In this document: one piece after another, positions 17,982 through 28,935 of the stretch
Layout: the number at the start of each line of letters is the position of its first letter
Position numbering within the stretch: the stretch's first letter is position 1
From: Pseudomonas sp.
GTDB taxonomy: Bacteria > Pseudomonadota > Gammaproteobacteria > Pseudomonadales > Pseudomonadaceae
Direction of reading: 5' to 3'
DNA length: 64,000 nucleotides
Assembly: GCF_030683065.1 (NCBI RefSeq)
Contig: NZ_JAUXMX010000047.1
Coordinates: forward strand, 54,085-118,084
The notes under the pieces: model-generated
The model's input: only the letters and a program-made list of their open reading frames with translations
Told to the model about the DNA's origin: nothing
Databases searched by the model: none
Translations under genes and position numbers: made by a program

Positions 17982-18389
17982 TTACTCCTTGGCTTCGGTA
18001 TTATCGGTGGCATGACCGCTGTCTTCACTGACGGCACGCTCGATCAATGCCGACAACTGCGCACCACGAATAACGCTTTCATCATAATGAAAACGCAGAT
18101 TTGGCACGCTCCGCAGCTTCATCGCCTTGCCCAACTGCATGCGCAGGAAACCGCTGGCATCGTTGAGCACCTTGATACTTTGCACCACAGGATCAACACC
18201 CTCCTGCGGCTCGCCACCCATGACGGTGACAAAAACCTTGGCGTGACTCGCATCACGACTGACTTCCACCGCGGTAATGGTCACCAGACCACCTAAACGC
18301 GGGTCTTTGATTTCCAGGCGAATCAGCTGCGCCAGTTCACGCTGCATCTGGTCGCCGATACGCTGGGCACGGCTATATTCTTTGGCCAT
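17982..18389 (-). CDS. rbfA: Ribosome-binding factor A
   Basis: A late-stage 30S maturation factor that binds near 16S helix 1 and is important in the cold. It has 135 residues with the KH-like core [37 protein letters not shown] and the family block [23 protein letters not shown]. The acidic tail ([15 protein letters not shown]) is typical. It is co-oriented with infB, with a hairpin in the 110-base gap. Confidence 0.96.
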   Translation of the reverse strand: MAKEYSRAQRIGDQMQRELAQLIRLEIKDPRLGGLVTITAVEVSRDASHAKVFVTVMGGEPQEGVDPVVQSIKVLNDASGFLRMQLGKAMKLRSVPNLRFHYDESVIRGAQLSALIERAVSEDSGHATDNTEAKE

Positions 18390-18446
18390 TTCTACTACCT
18401 TCCACTCGCCACGACGCCCTAAAAAACGCCGGACCTAAAAGCGGCA

Positions 18447-18480
18447 AACGCCCGGCCGAGCAAAAGCAGGGCCGGGCGTT
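18447..18480 (-). terminator. Hairpin in the infB-rbfA gap
   Basis: Perfect 11-bp arms AACGCCCGGCC (18447-18457) and GGCCGGGCGTT (18470-18480). On the minus strand it is followed after a short spacer by T-rich sequence (CGCTTTTAGG). It may be a partial terminator or a processing site within the operon. Confidence 0.55.
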
Positions 18481-18499
18481 GCATGTTGCAACTCGCGCC

Positions 18500-20977
18500 T
18501 TACAGGCTGCGAGCCACTTGGACCTTCTCGAACACTTCGATCTTGTCGCCGACCTTGACGTCGTTGTAGCTCTTCACGCCGATACCGCATTCCATGCCGG
18601 CACGCACCTCGGACATATCGTCCTTGAAGCGGCGCAGGGACTCCAGTTCGCCTTCGAAGATCACCACGTCTTCGCGCAGTACGCGAATCGGACGGTTACG
18701 GTGCACGATACCCTCGACCACCATGCAACCGGCGACCGCGCCAAACTTAGGCGAACGGAACACGTCGCGCACTTCAGCGATACCCAGGATGTTCTCGCGA
18801 ACATCGCTGCCGAGCATGCCGGTAAGGGCTTTCTTGACGTCTTCGATGATGTCGTAGATCACGTTGTAGTAACGCATATCCAGACCTTCCTGCTCGACAA
18901 TCTTGCGCGCACCAGCATCAGCACGCACGTTGAAGCCAAACAGGACAGCGTTGGAAGCGAGGGCCAGGTTGGCATCGGATTCGGTAATACCACCGACGCC
19001 GCCGCCGACCACGCGCACTTGCACTTCATCGTTGCCCAGACCGCCGAGCGATCCTTGCAACGCTTCCAGCGAGCCGCGGACGTCAGATTTGAGGACGATA
19101 TTGAGCGTCTTCTTCTCTTCCTGCCCCATGTTCTCGAAGATGTTTTCCAGCTTGCCGGCGTGAGCACGGGCCAGCTTGACTTCGCGGAACTTGCCCTGAC
19201 GGAACATGGCCACTTCACGCGCCTTCTTCTCATCAGTCAGCACGCTCATCTCGTCGCCCGCTTCCGGGGTGCCGTCCAAGCCAAGAATCTCGACCGGAAT
19301 CGATGGACCAGCCTCCTTGATTGGCTTGCCGTTCTCATCAAGCATCGCACGGATACGGCCGTAGTTAGAGCCGACCAGAACCATGTCGCCCTGACGCAAC
19401 GTGCCGTCCTGAACCAGAACAGTGGCAACCGGGCCACGACCCTTGTCCAGACGCGACTCAACCACGACACCACGACCTGGAGCCGACGGGGTGGCCTTCA
19501 ACTCGAGAACTTCGGCTTGCAGCAACACCGCTTCCAGCAAATCGTCGACGCCAGTGCCGACTTTCGCCGAGACCAAAACGAACGGCGTTTCACCGCCCCA
19601 CTCTTCGGACGTAACACCGTGAACCGACAACTCGCTACGGATGCGATCAAGATCGGCACCTGGCTTATCGATTTTGTTCACTGCAACGACCAACGGAACC
19701 CCGGCGGCCTTGGCATGCTGAACAGCTTCAATCGTTTGCGGCATGACACCGTCATCTGCCGCCACGACCAGAATCACGATATCAGTCGCCTTGGCACCAC
19801 GAGCACGCATGGCGGTAAACGCCGCGTGGCCCGGGGTATCGAGGAAGGTAACCATGCCACGGTCAGTTTCGACGTGGTAGGCACCGATATGCTGAGTGAT
19901 GCCGCCGGCTTCGCCTGCAGCCACTTTGGCGCGACGAATGTAGTCGAGCAACGAAGTTTTACCGTGGTCAACGTGGCCCATTACGGTCACAACCGGCGCA
20001 CGGGAGAAGGTCTCACCCTCAAACTTCAAGGACTCAGCCAACTGATCTTCCAGGGCATTGTCGCTGACCAGCTTGACCTTGTGGCCTAGCTCTTCGGCGA
20101 TCAACTGGGCAGTTTCCTGATCCAGTACCTGGTTGATGGTCACCGGAGTGCCCATCTTGAACATGAACTTGATGACCTCAGCCGCTTTAACCGACATCTG
20201 CTGAGCCAACTCGCCAACAGTGATGGTTTCGCCAATGGCAACATCACGGATGACCGGACCGGTCGGGCTCTGGAAGCCATGCTGATTGCGCTTCTTGAGC
20301 TTGGACTTGCCACGCCCACCACGACGATGACTGTCGCTTTCTTCATCAATGCTACGCGGCGCCACACGTGGAGCTGGAGCCTTTTCCTTGACTGCAGGAC
20401 GATGCTGGGTGGTCTTGCGATCACCACGACGATCGGCATCTTCATTGCGCGGCTTGTCGGGACGGCGAGGTTCGTCTTTCTTACGTTCCTCAACCGCTGC
20501 AACAACTACCGGCAGCTCGACTGGGGCAGCTACTGCAACCGCCTCGCTCTTAACGCCAGTGACCGACGGCTGTGCATGCTCAGCTGCGCGGCGTTTGGCT
20601 TCTTCTTCAGCCTTCACCCGCGCCGCGTCAGCGACCACACGCTGTTCAGCCAGCTCACGCTGCGTCTCAGCATCGATCTCTTCAGGGCTGCGCTTGACGA
20701 AGGTTTTCTTCTTGCGCACCTCAACACTGATGGTTTTACTACCAGCCACGCGAAGAGTGCTCGTAGTTTTGCGCTGCAAGGTGATCTTGCGCGGCTCTTC
20801 TACTTTCTTCGCACCGTGGCTGCTTTTGAGATGGGCAAGCAAAGCCTGCTTCTCGTTATCGGTAACAACTTGCTCGGCACTGCTGTGCGGCAAACCTGCC
20901 TCACGCATCTGCTGCAGCAGGCGCTCTACCGGTGTGTCGACCACTTGGGCCAGTTCTTTCACCGTGACTTGCGTCAT
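18500..20977 (-). CDS. infB: Translation initiation factor IF-2
   Basis: GTPase that places initiator tRNA on the 30S subunit and drives subunit joining. It has 825 residues: an N-terminal IF2-N domain ([21 protein letters not shown]), a long charged linker rich in Lys/Glu/Arg (about 90-230), a second N-domain ([19 protein letters not shown]), then the G domain with G1 [16 protein letters not shown]3 DTPGHAAF and G4 NKID, followed by domains II-IV. It is 26 bases downstream of nusA. It is the natural partner of initiator tRNA, whose locus copy upstream of rimP is decayed in this genome. Confidence 0.98.
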   Translation of the reverse strand: MTQVTVKELAQVVDTPVERLLQQMREAGLPHSSAEQVVTDNEKQALLAHLKSSHGAKKVEEPRKITLQRKTTSTLRVAGSKTISVEVRKKKTFVKRSPEEIDAETQRELAEQRVVADAARVKAEEEAKRRAAEHAQPSVTGVKSEAVAVAAPVELPVVVAAVEERKKDEPRRPDKPRNEDADRRGDRKTTQHRPAVKEKAPAPRVAPRSIDEESDSHRRGGRGKSKLKKRNQHGFQSPTGPVIRDVAIGETITVGELAQQMSVKAAEVIKFMFKMGTPVTINQVLDQETAQLIAEELGHKVKLVSDNALEDQLAESLKFEGETFSRAPVVTVMGHVDHGKTSLLDYIRRAKVAAGEAGGITQHIGAYHVETDRGMVTFLDTPGHAAFTAMRARGAKATDIVILVVAADDGVMPQTIEAVQHAKAAGVPLVVAVNKIDKPGADLDRIRSELSVHGVTSEEWGGETPFVLVSAKVGTGVDDLLEAVLLQAEVLELKATPSAPGRGVVVESRLDKGRGPVATVLVQDGTLRQGDMVLVGSNYGRIRAMLDENGKPIKEAGPSIPVEILGLDGTPEAGDEMSVLTDEKKAREVAMFRQGKFREVKLARAHAGKLENIFENMGQEEKKTLNIVLKSDVRGSLEALQGSLGGLGNDEVQVRVVGGGVGGITESDANLALASNAVLFGFNVRADAGARKIVEQEGLDMRYYNVIYDIIEDVKKALTGMLGSDVRENILGIAEVRDVFRSPKFGAVAGCMVVEGIVHRNRPIRVLREDVVIFEGELESLRRFKDDMSEVRAGMECGIGVKSYNDVKVGDKIEVFEKVQVARSL

Positions 20978-21003
20978 GCACTTCTCTCCTCAGGCCGTAA
21001 AAC

Positions 21004-22485
21004 TTACTCGAACCAATGGGCTCGGGCGGCCATGATCAGCTTGCCGGCACGCTCTGCGTCGATGCCGTCGATGTCGAGCAGGTCGTCAATTGACTGCTCG
21101 GCCAGGTCTTCGCGGGTAACCACACCGCGTACTGCCAGCTCCTGCGCCAAACCTTTGTCCATACCCTCAAGAGAGAGCAGGTCTTCGGCCGGGTGGGCGT
21201 CTGCCAGTTTTTCTTCTGTGGCGATGGCTTTGGTCAACAGGCGATCTTTTGCCCGCTCCCGCAGCTCGCTGACGATTTCTTCATCGAAACCGTCGATGCT
21301 AAGCATCTCTTCCATCGGCACATAAGCGATTTCTTCCAGGCTGGTAAAGCCTTCTTCGACCAGCACCTGTGCCAGTTCTTCATCGACTTCCAGCTCATCG
21401 ATGAAGTGCTGCAGGATGTCGCCGGTTTCTGCTTTTTGCTTCGCCTGGATGTCCGCTTCGGTCATCACGTTTAGCGTCCAACCAGTCAGTTGACTGGCCA
21501 AACGAACGTTCTGACCACCACGGCCAATAGCCTGCGCCAGGTTGTCTTCGCCAACAGCGATGTCCATGGCATGGGCATCCTCATCGACTATGATTGCGGC
21601 AACTTCTGCTGGCGACATGGCGTTGATCACGAACTGCGCAGGATTATCATCCCACAGCACGATATCTACCCGTTCGCCGGCCAACTCACCGGATACAGCT
21701 TGTACGCGCGACCCACGCATGCCAATACAGGCACCTTGAGGATCGATACGCTTGTCTTTGGAACGCACGGCCAGTTTGGCCCGCGAACCAGGATCACGCG
21801 CCGCAGCCATGACTTCGATCAGCTCTTCAGCGATCTCCGGCACTTCGATGCGGAACAATTCGATCAACATCTCTGGCGCAGTGCGCGAAAGAATCAGCTG
21901 CGGACCGCGATTTTCGGTACGAATTTCCTTGAGCAGGGCACGAACCCGTGCGCCTACGCGGAAAGTTTCCCGCGAGATGATGTCTTCGCGCGCCAGCAAA
22001 GCTTCGGCATTGTTACCCAGATCGATGATCACGTTGTCGCGAGTCACCTTCTTCACAGTGCCGGAGATGATTTCACCCAGACGCTCACGGTAGGCTTCAA
22101 CTACCTGCGCACGCTCGGCCTCGCGGACCTTCTGCACAATGACTTGCTTGGCAGTTTGTGCAGCAATGCGACCGAACTCGATAGAATCGATCTTTTCTTC
22201 GAGCACTTCACCGACATTCGCATTGGCCTCAATGGCACGCGGCATATCAACGGTAACTTGATGCGCAGGATCATCGAAATCAGCTTCTTCGACCACGGTC
22301 CAGCAACGGAAAGTTTCGTAGTTGCCCGTTTGGCGATTGATCGCCACTCGCAACTCGACTTCGTCCTCGAAACGCTTTTTGGTGGCCGTAGCCAGCGCCA
22401 GCTCCAACGCTTCGAATATTACGTTAGCCGGTACGCCCTTTTCGTTGGACACCGACTCAACAACCAGCAGTACTTCTTTGCTCAT
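21004..22485 (-). CDS. nusA: Transcription termination/antitermination factor NusA
   Basis: Binds RNA polymerase and nascent RNA and modulates pausing, termination and antitermination. It has 493 residues: an N-terminal polymerase-binding domain, S1 ([22 protein letters not shown]), KH1 and KH2 ([31 protein letters not shown]), then two acidic C-terminal repeats ([43 protein letters not shown]). The ATG at 22485 ([16 protein letters not shown]) is chosen. It lies 47 bases after rimP. The leader upstream of rimP carries terminator hairpins consistent with the NusA autoregulation known in enterobacteria. Confidence 0.98.
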   Translation of the reverse strand: MSKEVLLVVESVSNEKGVPANVIFEALELALATATKKRFEDEVELRVAINRQTGNYETFRCWTVVEEADFDDPAHQVTVDMPRAIEANANVGEVLEEKIDSIEFGRIAAQTAKQVIVQKVREAERAQVVEAYRERLGEIISGTVKKVTRDNVIIDLGNNAEALLAREDIISRETFRVGARVRALLKEIRTENRGPQLILSRTAPEMLIELFRIEVPEIAEELIEVMAAARDPGSRAKLAVRSKDKRIDPQGACIGMRGSRVQAVSGELAGERVDIVLWDDNPAQFVINAMSPAEVAAIIVDEDAHAMDIAVGEDNLAQAIGRGGQNVRLASQLTGWTLNVMTEADIQAKQKAETGDILQHFIDELEVDEELAQVLVEEGFTSLEEIAYVPMEEMLSIDGFDEEIVSELRERAKDRLLTKAIATEEKLADAHPAEDLLSLEGMDKGLAQELAVRGVVTREDLAEQSIDDLLDIDGIDAERAGKLIMAARAHWFE

Positions 22486-22532
22486 CGTACGCCTCGCCTT
22501 TCGCAATCCATTGGATCCGCGGGATCCGCGTC

Positions 22533-22991
22533 TCAATCAAACCTGGGGATAATATTAGCCTTGTCGATCAAGTCGATCGGCAACAGGAACTCGTGGTCAT
22601 CCACCTGCACCACCACATCCTGATCTTCCACGCCACGAAGGAGGCCTTGAAAATTGCGGCGACCCTCGAAAGGTGAACGCAGCTTGATTTTCACCTGATC
22701 ACCAGCATGACTGGCGAACTGCTCCAACGTGAACAGCGGCCGATCCATGCCGGGCGAAGACACCTCAAGGGTGTATTCCGCGCTTATCGGATCCTCGACA
22801 TCGAGAACACCACTGATCTGCCTGCTGACCTTCTCGCAATCTTCGACGAGAACGCCATTGGCGTGATCGATATAAATTCGCAGCAAAGAATGCCGCCCTT
22901 GCGACAGGAACTCGATACCCCAGCATTCATAGCCGAGTGCCTCGACTACCGGGGCCACCAAGGCCTGCAACTGTTCTAGCTTGCTCGACAC
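22533..22991 (-). CDS. rimP: Ribosome maturation factor RimP
   Basis: Needed for maturation of the 30S subunit. It has 152 residues in two domains; recognisable blocks are [52 protein letters not shown] and [16 protein letters not shown]. It is the first protein gene of the rimP-nusA-infB operon and is preceded by two terminator-like hairpins and tRNA sequences. Confidence 0.97.
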   Translation of the reverse strand: MSSKLEQLQALVAPVVEALGYECWGIEFLSQGRHSLLRIYIDHANGVLVEDCEKVSRQISGVLDVEDPISAEYTLEVSSPGMDRPLFTLEQFASHAGDQVKIKLRSPFEGRRNFQGLLRGVEDQDVVVQVDDHEFLLPIDLIDKANIIPRFD

Positions 22992-23020
22992 CTGAGCCCC
23001 TCGCGCATGCTTTGAAAATG

Positions 23021-23041
23021 AAAAATGGGCGAAACGCCCAT
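23021..23041 (-). terminator. Leader terminator just before rimP
   Basis: On the minus strand a 7-bp stem ATGGGCG / CGCCCAT with a 3-base loop runs into a T-rich tail. It lies 30 bases upstream of the rimP start, inside the likely operon leader, so read-through must be allowed for rimP-nusA to be expressed. Confidence 0.78.
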
Positions 23042-23088
23042 CCCTTTAACTGGCCTCTAAAGACCAGCAAACCTGTTACCCAGCTAGC

Positions 23089-23111
23089 AAAAAGCCCCTG
23101 AGAAGGGGCTC
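23089..23111 (-). terminator. Terminator after the decayed tRNA-fMet
   Basis: On the minus strand AGCCCCTT / AGGGGCT pairs around a short loop and is followed by five T. It lies 10 bases after the tRNA-fMet remnant and upstream of the rimP leader hairpin. Confidence 0.82.
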
Positions 23112-23120
23112 CGCTAGTGC

Positions 23121-23195
23121 TGGTTGCGGGGTCTGGTTTAACCAATGACCTTCGGACCATAAGCCCGACGAGCTACCAGACCGCCCCACCCCGCG
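23121..23195 (-). pseudogene. Decayed initiator tRNA (tRNA-fMet) gene
   Basis: 75 bases that align end to end with Pseudomonas initiator tRNA: acceptor CGCGGGG / CCCCGCA with ACCA, D-loop block GTCTGGTAGCTC, and the initiator-type GGG of the anticodon stem. Departures are severe. The anticodon CAU reads UAU, the conserved A14 is G, the G31 partner is U, the first T-stem pair is A-A, and the T-loop has lost two bases and its conserved C56 (TTCAAAT became TTAAA). The spacing to tRNA-Leu, rimP and nusA is that of the usual tRNA-Met locus, so this looks like a degraded copy rather than a new tRNA. Function as an Ile(AUA) decoder seems unlikely given the T-loop. Confidence 0.78.
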
Positions 23196-23255
23196 TCAAA
23201 CCTGGGGCCGAAGTATACGACCGAACCCTGGCAAGGGTCAACCACACCTTCAGAA

Positions 23256-23283
23256 ACAAGAAAGCCCGCACACTGCGGGCTTG
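23256..23283 (-). terminator. Terminator after tRNA-Leu
   Basis: On the minus strand AAGCCCGCA / TGCGGGCTT with a 3-base loop is followed by a broken T-run (TCTTGTTT). It lies 10 bases beyond the tRNA 3' end. Confidence 0.82.
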
Positions 23284-23292
23284 CCTGTAAAT

Positions 23293-23378
23293 TGGTACCG
23301 AGGAGGGGACTCGAACCCCTACAGCCTATGGCCACTACCACCTCAAGGTAGCGTGTCTACCAATTCCACCACCTCGGC
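23293..23378 (-). tRNA. tRNA-Leu (anticodon GAG)
   Basis: An 86-base class II tRNA. The acceptor GCCGAGG pairs with CCTCGGT, followed by ACCA encoded in the DNA. The anticodon arm CTACC-TTGAGGT-GGTAG gives anticodon GAG (codons CUC/CUU). The long variable arm (GGCC-ATA-GGCT) and the T-arm GGGGTTCGAGTCCCC are intact. It sits between secG and the rimP leader. Confidence 0.96.
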
Positions 23379-23402
23379 AAAAAACGTGCTGCGTACTGCT
23401 TG

Positions 23403-23783
23403 TTACTGCTCTGGAGCCTGAGGCACATCAACCGCATCAACTGCCGGCTTAAGCTCTTCGAGCACTGGTACATCTTCAACAGCCGGCTTGGCCTGCTGAA
23501 CTTCCATCATAGCCGGATCAGGCAATCCCACCTGAGCCATACCATCAGATCTTTCTTTAGCAAAGAACGCTAAGCCCAAGCTAGTTAAGAAAAAAGCGGT
23601 GGCCAGTATAGCAGTAACGCGACTTAGAAAGGTAGAGGAACCTTGGCTACCGAAAACAGTAGCTGAAGCACCAGCACCAAAAGACGCACCTGCATCCGCA
23701 CCCTTGCCCTGCTGCAACAAAACCAGCGCAACCACGCCGATCGCACCCAGCAGATGAAAAACTACTACGACTGTTTCCAGCAT
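23403..23783 (-). CDS. secG: Preprotein translocase subunit SecG
   Basis: Inner-membrane partner of SecYE that eases protein export. It has 126 residues with two transmembrane helices ([22 protein letters not shown] and [23 protein letters not shown]), the conserved cytoplasmic [26 protein letters not shown] between them, and a Pro/Glu/Val-rich tail. The ATG at 23783 is chosen; in-frame starts to 23831 overlap tpiA. It follows tpiA by 4 bases. Confidence 0.95.
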   Translation of the reverse strand: MLETVVVVFHLLGAIGVVALVLLQQGKGADAGASFGAGASATVFGSQGSSTFLSRVTAILATAFFLTSLGLAFFAKERSDGMAQVGLPDPAMMEVQQAKPAVEDVPVLEELKPAVDAVDVPQAPEQ

Positions 23784-23787
23784 GTTT

Positions 23788-24543
23788 TCAGCTTCCTGCG
23801 GCGCGACAGATCGCACCGAACTCATCCGCATTCAGAGAGGCCCCACCAACAAGCCCCCCATCGATATCAGGCATGCCGAACAACTCGACAGCATTGGCAG
23901 CCTTTACACTGCCGCCATATAAAACTCTTACTGCGCACGCCACTTCGACATTCTGCTCAGCTAACTGCGCACGAATGGCAGCATGTACCTCTTGCGCCTG
24001 CTCGGGCGACGCCGTCAACCCAGAACCGATAGCCCAAACCGGCTCATAAGCAACAACCGCACGCACAAATACGTCTATACCCAGCGCCTCAATGACACTA
24101 GCCAACTGCGCGCCAACCACCGCAAGCGTCTTACCCGCCTCACGCTGCTCAAGGGTCTCCCCAACACACAGCAGCGGTATCAAGCCACAAGACTGAACAG
24201 CAGCAAACTTGCGCACCACCTCGGCATCAGTCTCACCAAGCAACAAACGTCGCTCCGAATGACCAACCAACACCAGAGAACAACCTGCGTCTTGCAGCTG
24301 ACTGGCAGCAACCTCACCTGTCAGAGCACCTTGCATCGGGTCGACCGCACAATCTTGCGCACCGACCTCAACATTGGCACCTCGCAGACCATCCAGCACC
24401 TGGACGATATGCAAGCAGGAAGGAAAGACCGCAACATCAACATCAGCAGACAACACCTGCTCACGCAGACCGTTGATCAGCTCTGCGACGCTGGCGCGGG
24501 TACCGTGCATTTTCCAGTTACCAGCTACCAAAGGGCGACGCAT
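23788..24543 (-). CDS. tpiA: Triose-phosphate isomerase
   Basis: Interconverts dihydroxyacetone phosphate and glyceraldehyde 3-phosphate. It has 251 residues of TIM barrel: Lys in GNWKMHG, catalytic His in [10 protein letters not shown], catalytic Glu in [13 protein letters not shown], phosphate-binding loops [12 protein letters not shown] and GGLVGGASL. It lies between glmM and secG on the same strand, the usual pseudomonad order. Confidence 0.98.
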   Translation of the reverse strand: MRRPLVAGNWKMHGTRASVAELINGLREQVLSADVDVAVFPSCLHIVQVLDGLRGANVEVGAQDCAVDPMQGALTGEVAASQLQDAGCSLVLVGHSERRLLLGETDAEVVRKFAAVQSCGLIPLLCVGETLEQREAGKTLAVVGAQLASVIEALGIDVFVRAVVAYEPVWAIGSGLTASPEQAQEVHAAIRAQLAEQNVEVACAVRVLYGGSVKAANAVELFGMPDIDGGLVGGASLNADEFGAICRAAGS

Positions 24544-24607
24544 GCTTTACCTCATCGATCAAAGAGGGCGCAGATGTTACCCAACGGCACCGGGACTGGC
24601 AAGCGAA

Positions 24608-25945
24608 TCAAACACAGACTTCAGCAACAACCTTAGCCAATTCATCGGCATAGCCGCGCACCTGGGCTTCGTCATCGCCCTCGACCATCACCCGCACCAA
24701 CGGCTCGGTACCGGACTTGCGCAGCAGAACCCGGCCCCGCCCAGCCATTTTCTCGGTAACCCGCGCACTCGCTTCCTGCACAGCAGGGTGCTCAAGCGGA
24801 TCGACACCACCCGCAAAACGCACATTGATCAACACCTGCGGACACTTACGCAAGCCCTGCCGCGCCTCAGCCAGACTCTGATCACGACGCCTCAACGCCA
24901 GCAACACCTGCAATGCTGCGATGATCGCATCACCGGTAGTCGTGTGCTGAAAACACACCAGGTGCCCCGAATTCTCACCGCCCATCTGCCAGTTACGCGC
25001 CAGCAACTCAGCCACCACGTAACGATCACCAACCTTGGCACGAACAAAGGGTATGCCCAAATCAGCCAGCGCCAGCTCCAGACCGAGATTACTCATCAAC
25101 GTACCAACCACGCCACCCTGCAGCTTGCCGCGCTCCTGCAAGTCACGGGCGATAATGAACAACAGCTCATCACCATCAACCAAGGCACCCGTGTGATCAA
25201 CCATCAGCACACGATCCGCATCGCCATCGAAGGCGATGCCCAGATCAGCCTGCTGCGCAACCACCGCAGCCTGCAACGACTCAACGTGAGTTGAGCCGCA
25301 ATTAGCATTGATATTCAAACCATTGGGCTCAGCAGAGAGCACCGACACCTCAGCGCCCAGCTCGCGAAATACGCTAGGGGCAACCTTATAGGCCGCACCA
25401 TTAGCGCAATCGAGGACAATCTTCAGCCCGGAAAAATCTGTACTGGTTGGTACGCTGCTCTTACAAAATTCAATATAGCGACCCGCCGCATCATTGATTC
25501 GCGACACCTTACCCAGCTGCCCGGACTCGACCACGGTCATCGGCGCGTCGAGTAACTCCTCGATCATCAGTTCAATATCGTCAGGCAGCTTGGAGCCCTG
25601 CCCCGAGAAAAACTTGATGCCATTATCGTGGTGCGGATTATGCGATGCACTGATGACGATACCTGCCTCGGCATGAAAGGTGCGCGTCAGGTAAGCAATA
25701 GCGGGCGTTGGCATCGGCCCGAGCAACATCACATCGGCACCTGCTGCAGACAAGCCAGCCTCGAGCGCCGACTCGAACATATAGCCAGAGATTCGCGTGT
25801 CCTTGCCGATCAGAATTTTGCACTTACCCTGCTTGCGAAAAGCCATTCCTGCGGCCCAGCCGAGCTTGAGCATGAAGTCCGGAGTAATCGGGAACTCACC
25901 CACACGACCTCGGATACCGTCGGTACCAAAATATTTTCTAGCCAT
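24608..25945 (-). CDS. glmM: Phosphoglucosamine mutase
   Basis: Converts glucosamine 6-phosphate to glucosamine 1-phosphate for UDP-GlcNAc and hence peptidoglycan and LPS. It has 445 residues. The phospho-Ser is in [19 protein letters not shown], the metal-binding loop is [13 protein letters not shown], the sugar-binding loop is [11 protein letters not shown] and the C-terminal phosphate-binding loop is [15 protein letters not shown]. It starts [16 protein letters not shown]. folP lies 20 bases upstream. Confidence 0.98.
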   Translation of the reverse strand: MARKYFGTDGIRGRVGEFPITPDFMLKLGWAAGMAFRKQGKCKILIGKDTRISGYMFESALEAGLSAAGADVMLLGPMPTPAIAYLTRTFHAEAGIVISASHNPHHDNGIKFFSGQGSKLPDDIELMIEELLDAPMTVVESGQLGKVSRINDAAGRYIEFCKSSVPTSTDFSGLKIVLDCANGAAYKVAPSVFRELGAEVSVLSAEPNGLNINANCGSTHVESLQAAVVAQQADLGIAFDGDADRVLMVDHTGALVDGDELLFIIARDLQERGKLQGGVVGTLMSNLGLELALADLGIPFVRAKVGDRYVVAELLARNWQMGGENSGHLVCFQHTTTGDAIIAALQVLLALRRRDQSLAEARQGLRKCPQVLINVRFAGGVDPLEHPAVQEASARVTEKMAGRGRVLLRKSGTEPLVRVMVEGDDEAQVRGYADELAKVVAEVCV

Positions 25946-25965
25946 CGCTACAATTCCTTGATTAC

Positions 25966-26817
25966 TTATTCAGCCGCTTCGACTGCAGCCAGCATGCGCA
26001 CCACATCAACCGTCTCAGGCACGTCATGTACACGCAGGATGTGCGCCCCTTTAGTGATTGCCAGGGCCGCCAGGGCAAGACTGCCATATAGACGCTCATC
26101 AACCTCGCGCCCCAGCGCCCGCCCAATCATGCTCTTGCGCGAAACACCAACCAGCAGCGGTCGACCCAGCTCGTGCAGCGATTCAAGATGCTTGAACAGC
26201 CTCAGATTATGCTCCTGAGTTTTGGCGAAGCCAAAGCCCGGATCGAGAATAAGCCGTTCGAGCGCAATCCCTGCTGCAACACATACGGCCATGCGCTCGT
26301 CTAGAAAGTCGCGCACCTCGACCAGCACATCTGGATATTGGGGATTTTGCTGCATAGTCGTAGGCTCACCGCGCATGTGCATCAGACACACGGGTAAACC
26401 GCTATCTGCGGCGGCAGCCAGCGCACCGTCACGCTGCAGCGAACGCACATCATTGATCAGGCCCACCCCGAGACGCGCAGCCTCACGCATCACGGCAGGC
26501 GTCGAAGTATCAACCGAAACGATCACATCCAGCTCGGCAGCAATTGCCTCGATAATCGGCGCAACGCGCTCCAGCTCTTCAGCCGGCGATACCGCCCGCG
26601 CCCCAGGACGCGTGGACTCCCCGCCGACATCAATCAGGCTGGCACCCGCATCAACCATCGCTCCGGCATGCCGCAAGGCTGCGTCGCGCCGACCAAAACG
26701 ACCGCCATCGGAGAAGGAATCGGGGGTGACATTCAAGATACCCATCACTTGCGGATGGGCTAAATCAAGAAACCGGCTGCCACATGGCAGCCGGTTCGAG
26801 TAGTGCATTACAGACAT
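25966..26817 (-). CDS. folP: Dihydropteroate synthase
   Basis: Joins p-aminobenzoate to 6-hydroxymethyl-dihydropterin diphosphate in folate synthesis; the sulfonamide target. It has 283 residues with signatures [16 protein letters not shown] and [14 protein letters not shown], the substrate-binding [12 protein letters not shown] region and [14 protein letters not shown] near the end. No feature of an acquired sul-type enzyme is seen. It starts 8 bases after ftsH, so the two are co-transcribed. Confidence 0.97.
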   Translation of the reverse strand: MSVMHYSNRLPCGSRFLDLAHPQVMGILNVTPDSFSDGGRFGRRDAALRHAGAMVDAGASLIDVGGESTRPGARAVSPAEELERVAPIIEAIAAELDVIVSVDTSTPAVMREAARLGVGLINDVRSLQRDGALAAAADSGLPVCLMHMRGEPTTMQQNPQYPDVLVEVRDFLDERMAVCVAAGIALERLILDPGFGFAKTQEHNLRLFKHLESLHELGRPLLVGVSRKSMIGRALGREVDERLYGSLALAALAITKGAHILRVHDVPETVDVVRMLAAVEAAE

Positions 26818-26825
26818 CGCGATCC

Positions 26826-28748
26826 TTAAAGGTCGGCTGCAGGACCACCGATCGGTTTCTCGGAGTTTCCCGCTTCGTCGGGGCTGGCAACTGGCGGACT
26901 GGCTTTACCGCCACCCGTCCAGTCGCGCGGCTCACGCGGCTCACGACCATTCATGATCTCTTCGATCTGCTCGGCATCGATAGTTTCGTACTTCATCAAG
27001 GCCTGAGCCATCGCATCGAGCTTGTCACGGTTGTCTTCCAGCAGGCGCTTAGCCGTGCCGTAGCACTGATCGATGATGCTGCGCACCTCCTGATCAATCA
27101 CCCTGGCCGTATCCGCCGACACGTTGGTCTGCTGGCTGCCCATGCTGCGACCGAGGAAGACTTCGCCCTCTTCTTCCGCATACATCAGCGGGCCGAGCTT
27201 CTCAGACAAGCCCCACTTGGTCACCATGTTGCGCGCCAATTGCGTGGCACGCATGATGTCGTTCGAGGCACCGGTGGTTACGCCATCAAAGCCCAGAGTC
27301 ATCTCTTCGGCAATACGGCCGCCGAACAACGAACAGATCTGGCTGGTCAACGCGCGCTTGCTAAGGCTGTAGCGATCTTCTTCCGGCAGGAACATGGTCA
27401 CACCCAAGGCACGACCGCGCGGAATGATCGAGACCTTGTAGACCGGATCGTGCTCGGGCACCAGGCGACCCACAATCGCATGACCCGCTTCATGGAATGC
27501 CGTATTGAGCTTTTCCTTGTCAGACATGACCATGGATTTGCGCTCGGCGCCCATCATGATCTTGTCCTTGGCCAGCTCGAACTCCTTCATCTCGACCAAA
27601 CGCTTACCGGCACGCGCAGCAAACAACGAGGCCTCGTTTACCAGGTTGGCAAGGTCCGCGCCGGAGAAACCTGGCGTACCGCGCGCAATAACTTCCGGCG
27701 CGACATCTTCGCCCATCGGCACTTTGCGCATGTGTACTTTGAGGATCTGTTCGCGGCCACGGATGTCCGGCAGACCCACTACCACCTGGCGGTCAAACCG
27801 ACCAGGACGCAGCAGCGCCGGATCGAGCACGTCAGGACGGTTAGTTGCCGCGATGACGATGACACCATCGTTCATCTCGAAGCCGTCCATCTCAACCAGC
27901 AATTGGTTGAGCGTCTGCTCGCGCTCGTCGTGACCACCACCCATACCAGCGCCACGATGGCGACCAACCGCGTCGATCTCATCGATAAAGATGATGCACG
28001 GCGCATGCTTCTTGGCCTGCTCGAACATATCGCGCACCCGGGAAGCACCGACACCGACAAACATCTCGACGAAATCCGAACCGGAAATAGTGAAAAACGG
28101 AACCTTCGCTTCACCCGCAACGGCCTTGGCCAGCAGCGTCTTACCGGTACCCGGCGAGCCAACCATCAGCACGCCGCGCGGAATACGCCCACCGAGACGC
28201 TGAAACTTGCCTGGATCACGCAAGAATTCGACCAACTCGCCGACTTCTTCCTTAGCCTCGTCGCAACCGGCGACGTCAGCAAAGGTAGTCTTGACCTGAT
28301 CTTCCGAGAGCAGGCGCGCCTTGCTCTTGCCGAAGCTCATAGGCCCACCCTTGCCGCCAGCACCGCCCTGCATCTGGCGCATGAAGAACATGAACACCGC
28401 GATGATTACCAGAATCGGAAAACTGGCCACCAGCAACTGAGTCCAGATGCTCTGCTGCTCCGGCTGCTTGCCGACTATCTGCACGTTGTTGTCGATCAAG
28501 TCCTTGATCAGACCGTTATCCTGGATTGCCGGGCGCACGGTCTCGAAGGACGAACCATCGCCGCGCACACCACTGATGATGAAGCCATCAACAGTGACCC
28601 GCTGAACCGTGCCGCTTTGAACCTGCTGGATAAACTCCGAGTAATTGAGCTTGTTGGACTCGCTCGGGCTAGAGAAATTGTTCATCACCGTCACCAAGAC
28701 AGCGGCGATGATCAGCCACAGGATCAGATTCTTTGCCATGTCGTTCAA
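26826..28748 (-). CDS. ftsH: ATP-dependent zinc metalloprotease FtsH
   Basis: Membrane-anchored AAA+ protease that degrades misplaced membrane proteins and regulators such as LpxC and sigma-32. It has 640 residues: TM1 ([15 protein letters not shown]), a periplasmic domain, TM2 ([19 protein letters not shown]), AAA+ with Walker A GSPGTGKT, Walker [13 protein letters not shown] and the second region of homology, then zinc protease HEAGH. A TTG at 28748 has the better-placed ribosome binding site (GAGGG); the ATG at 28739 (MAKNLILW) is an equally common annotation. rlmE lies upstream in the same direction. Confidence 0.98.
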   Translation of the reverse strand: MNDMAKNLILWLIIAAVLVTVMNNFSSPSESNKLNYSEFIQQVQSGTVQRVTVDGFIISGVRGDGSSFETVRPAIQDNGLIKDLIDNNVQIVGKQPEQQSIWTQLLVASFPILVIIAVFMFFMRQMQGGAGGKGGPMSFGKSKARLLSEDQVKTTFADVAGCDEAKEEVGELVEFLRDPGKFQRLGGRIPRGVLMVGSPGTGKTLLAKAVAGEAKVPFFTISGSDFVEMFVGVGASRVRDMFEQAKKHAPCIIFIDEIDAVGRHRGAGMGGGHDEREQTLNQLLVEMDGFEMNDGVIVIAATNRPDVLDPALLRPGRFDRQVVVGLPDIRGREQILKVHMRKVPMGEDVAPEVIARGTPGFSGADLANLVNEASLFAARAGKRLVEMKEFELAKDKIMMGAERKSMVMSDKEKLNTAFHEAGHAIVGRLVPEHDPVYKVSIIPRGRALGVTMFLPEEDRYSLSKRALTSQICSLFGGRIAEEMTLGFDGVTTGASNDIMRATQLARNMVTKWGLSEKLGPLMYAEEEGEVFLGRSMGSQQTNVSADTARVIDQEVRSIIDQCYGTAKRLLEDNRDKLDAMAQALMKYETIDAEQIEEIMNGREPREPRDWTGGGKASPPVASPDEAGNSEKPIGGPAADL

Positions 28749-28935
28749 TTAGCTACCCTCTGAAGCAGGCCCCGTGCCGAAGCGCACTTCGCATGACGAC
28801 CAGTTATGTACCGGCCTAACTTACTACACAACACCCACACCTGGCAGGCGCTGTCTGTAACCCTTTATTTAGCGCCCATAAGTCGCGGCACCCATATCAC
28901 ATAGGACTGACACGCCAGCCCTTGGTTGCATGCAG

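Noticed and set aside
18479..20089. 536-codon open frame opposite infB
   Set aside because: Antisense of the IF-2 G domain; no independent start signal or domain.
23121..23195. A functional tRNA-Ile(UAU)
   Set aside because: The anticodon would read AUA, but the 5-base T-loop, loss of C56 and A14, and initiator-type backbone argue for a pseudogene.
26784..28763. 659-codon open frame on the plus strand opposite ftsH
   Set aside because: It is the antisense shadow of a fully conserved FtsH; its composition (His/Gln/Arg-rich) reflects the reverse complement of GC-rich codons.
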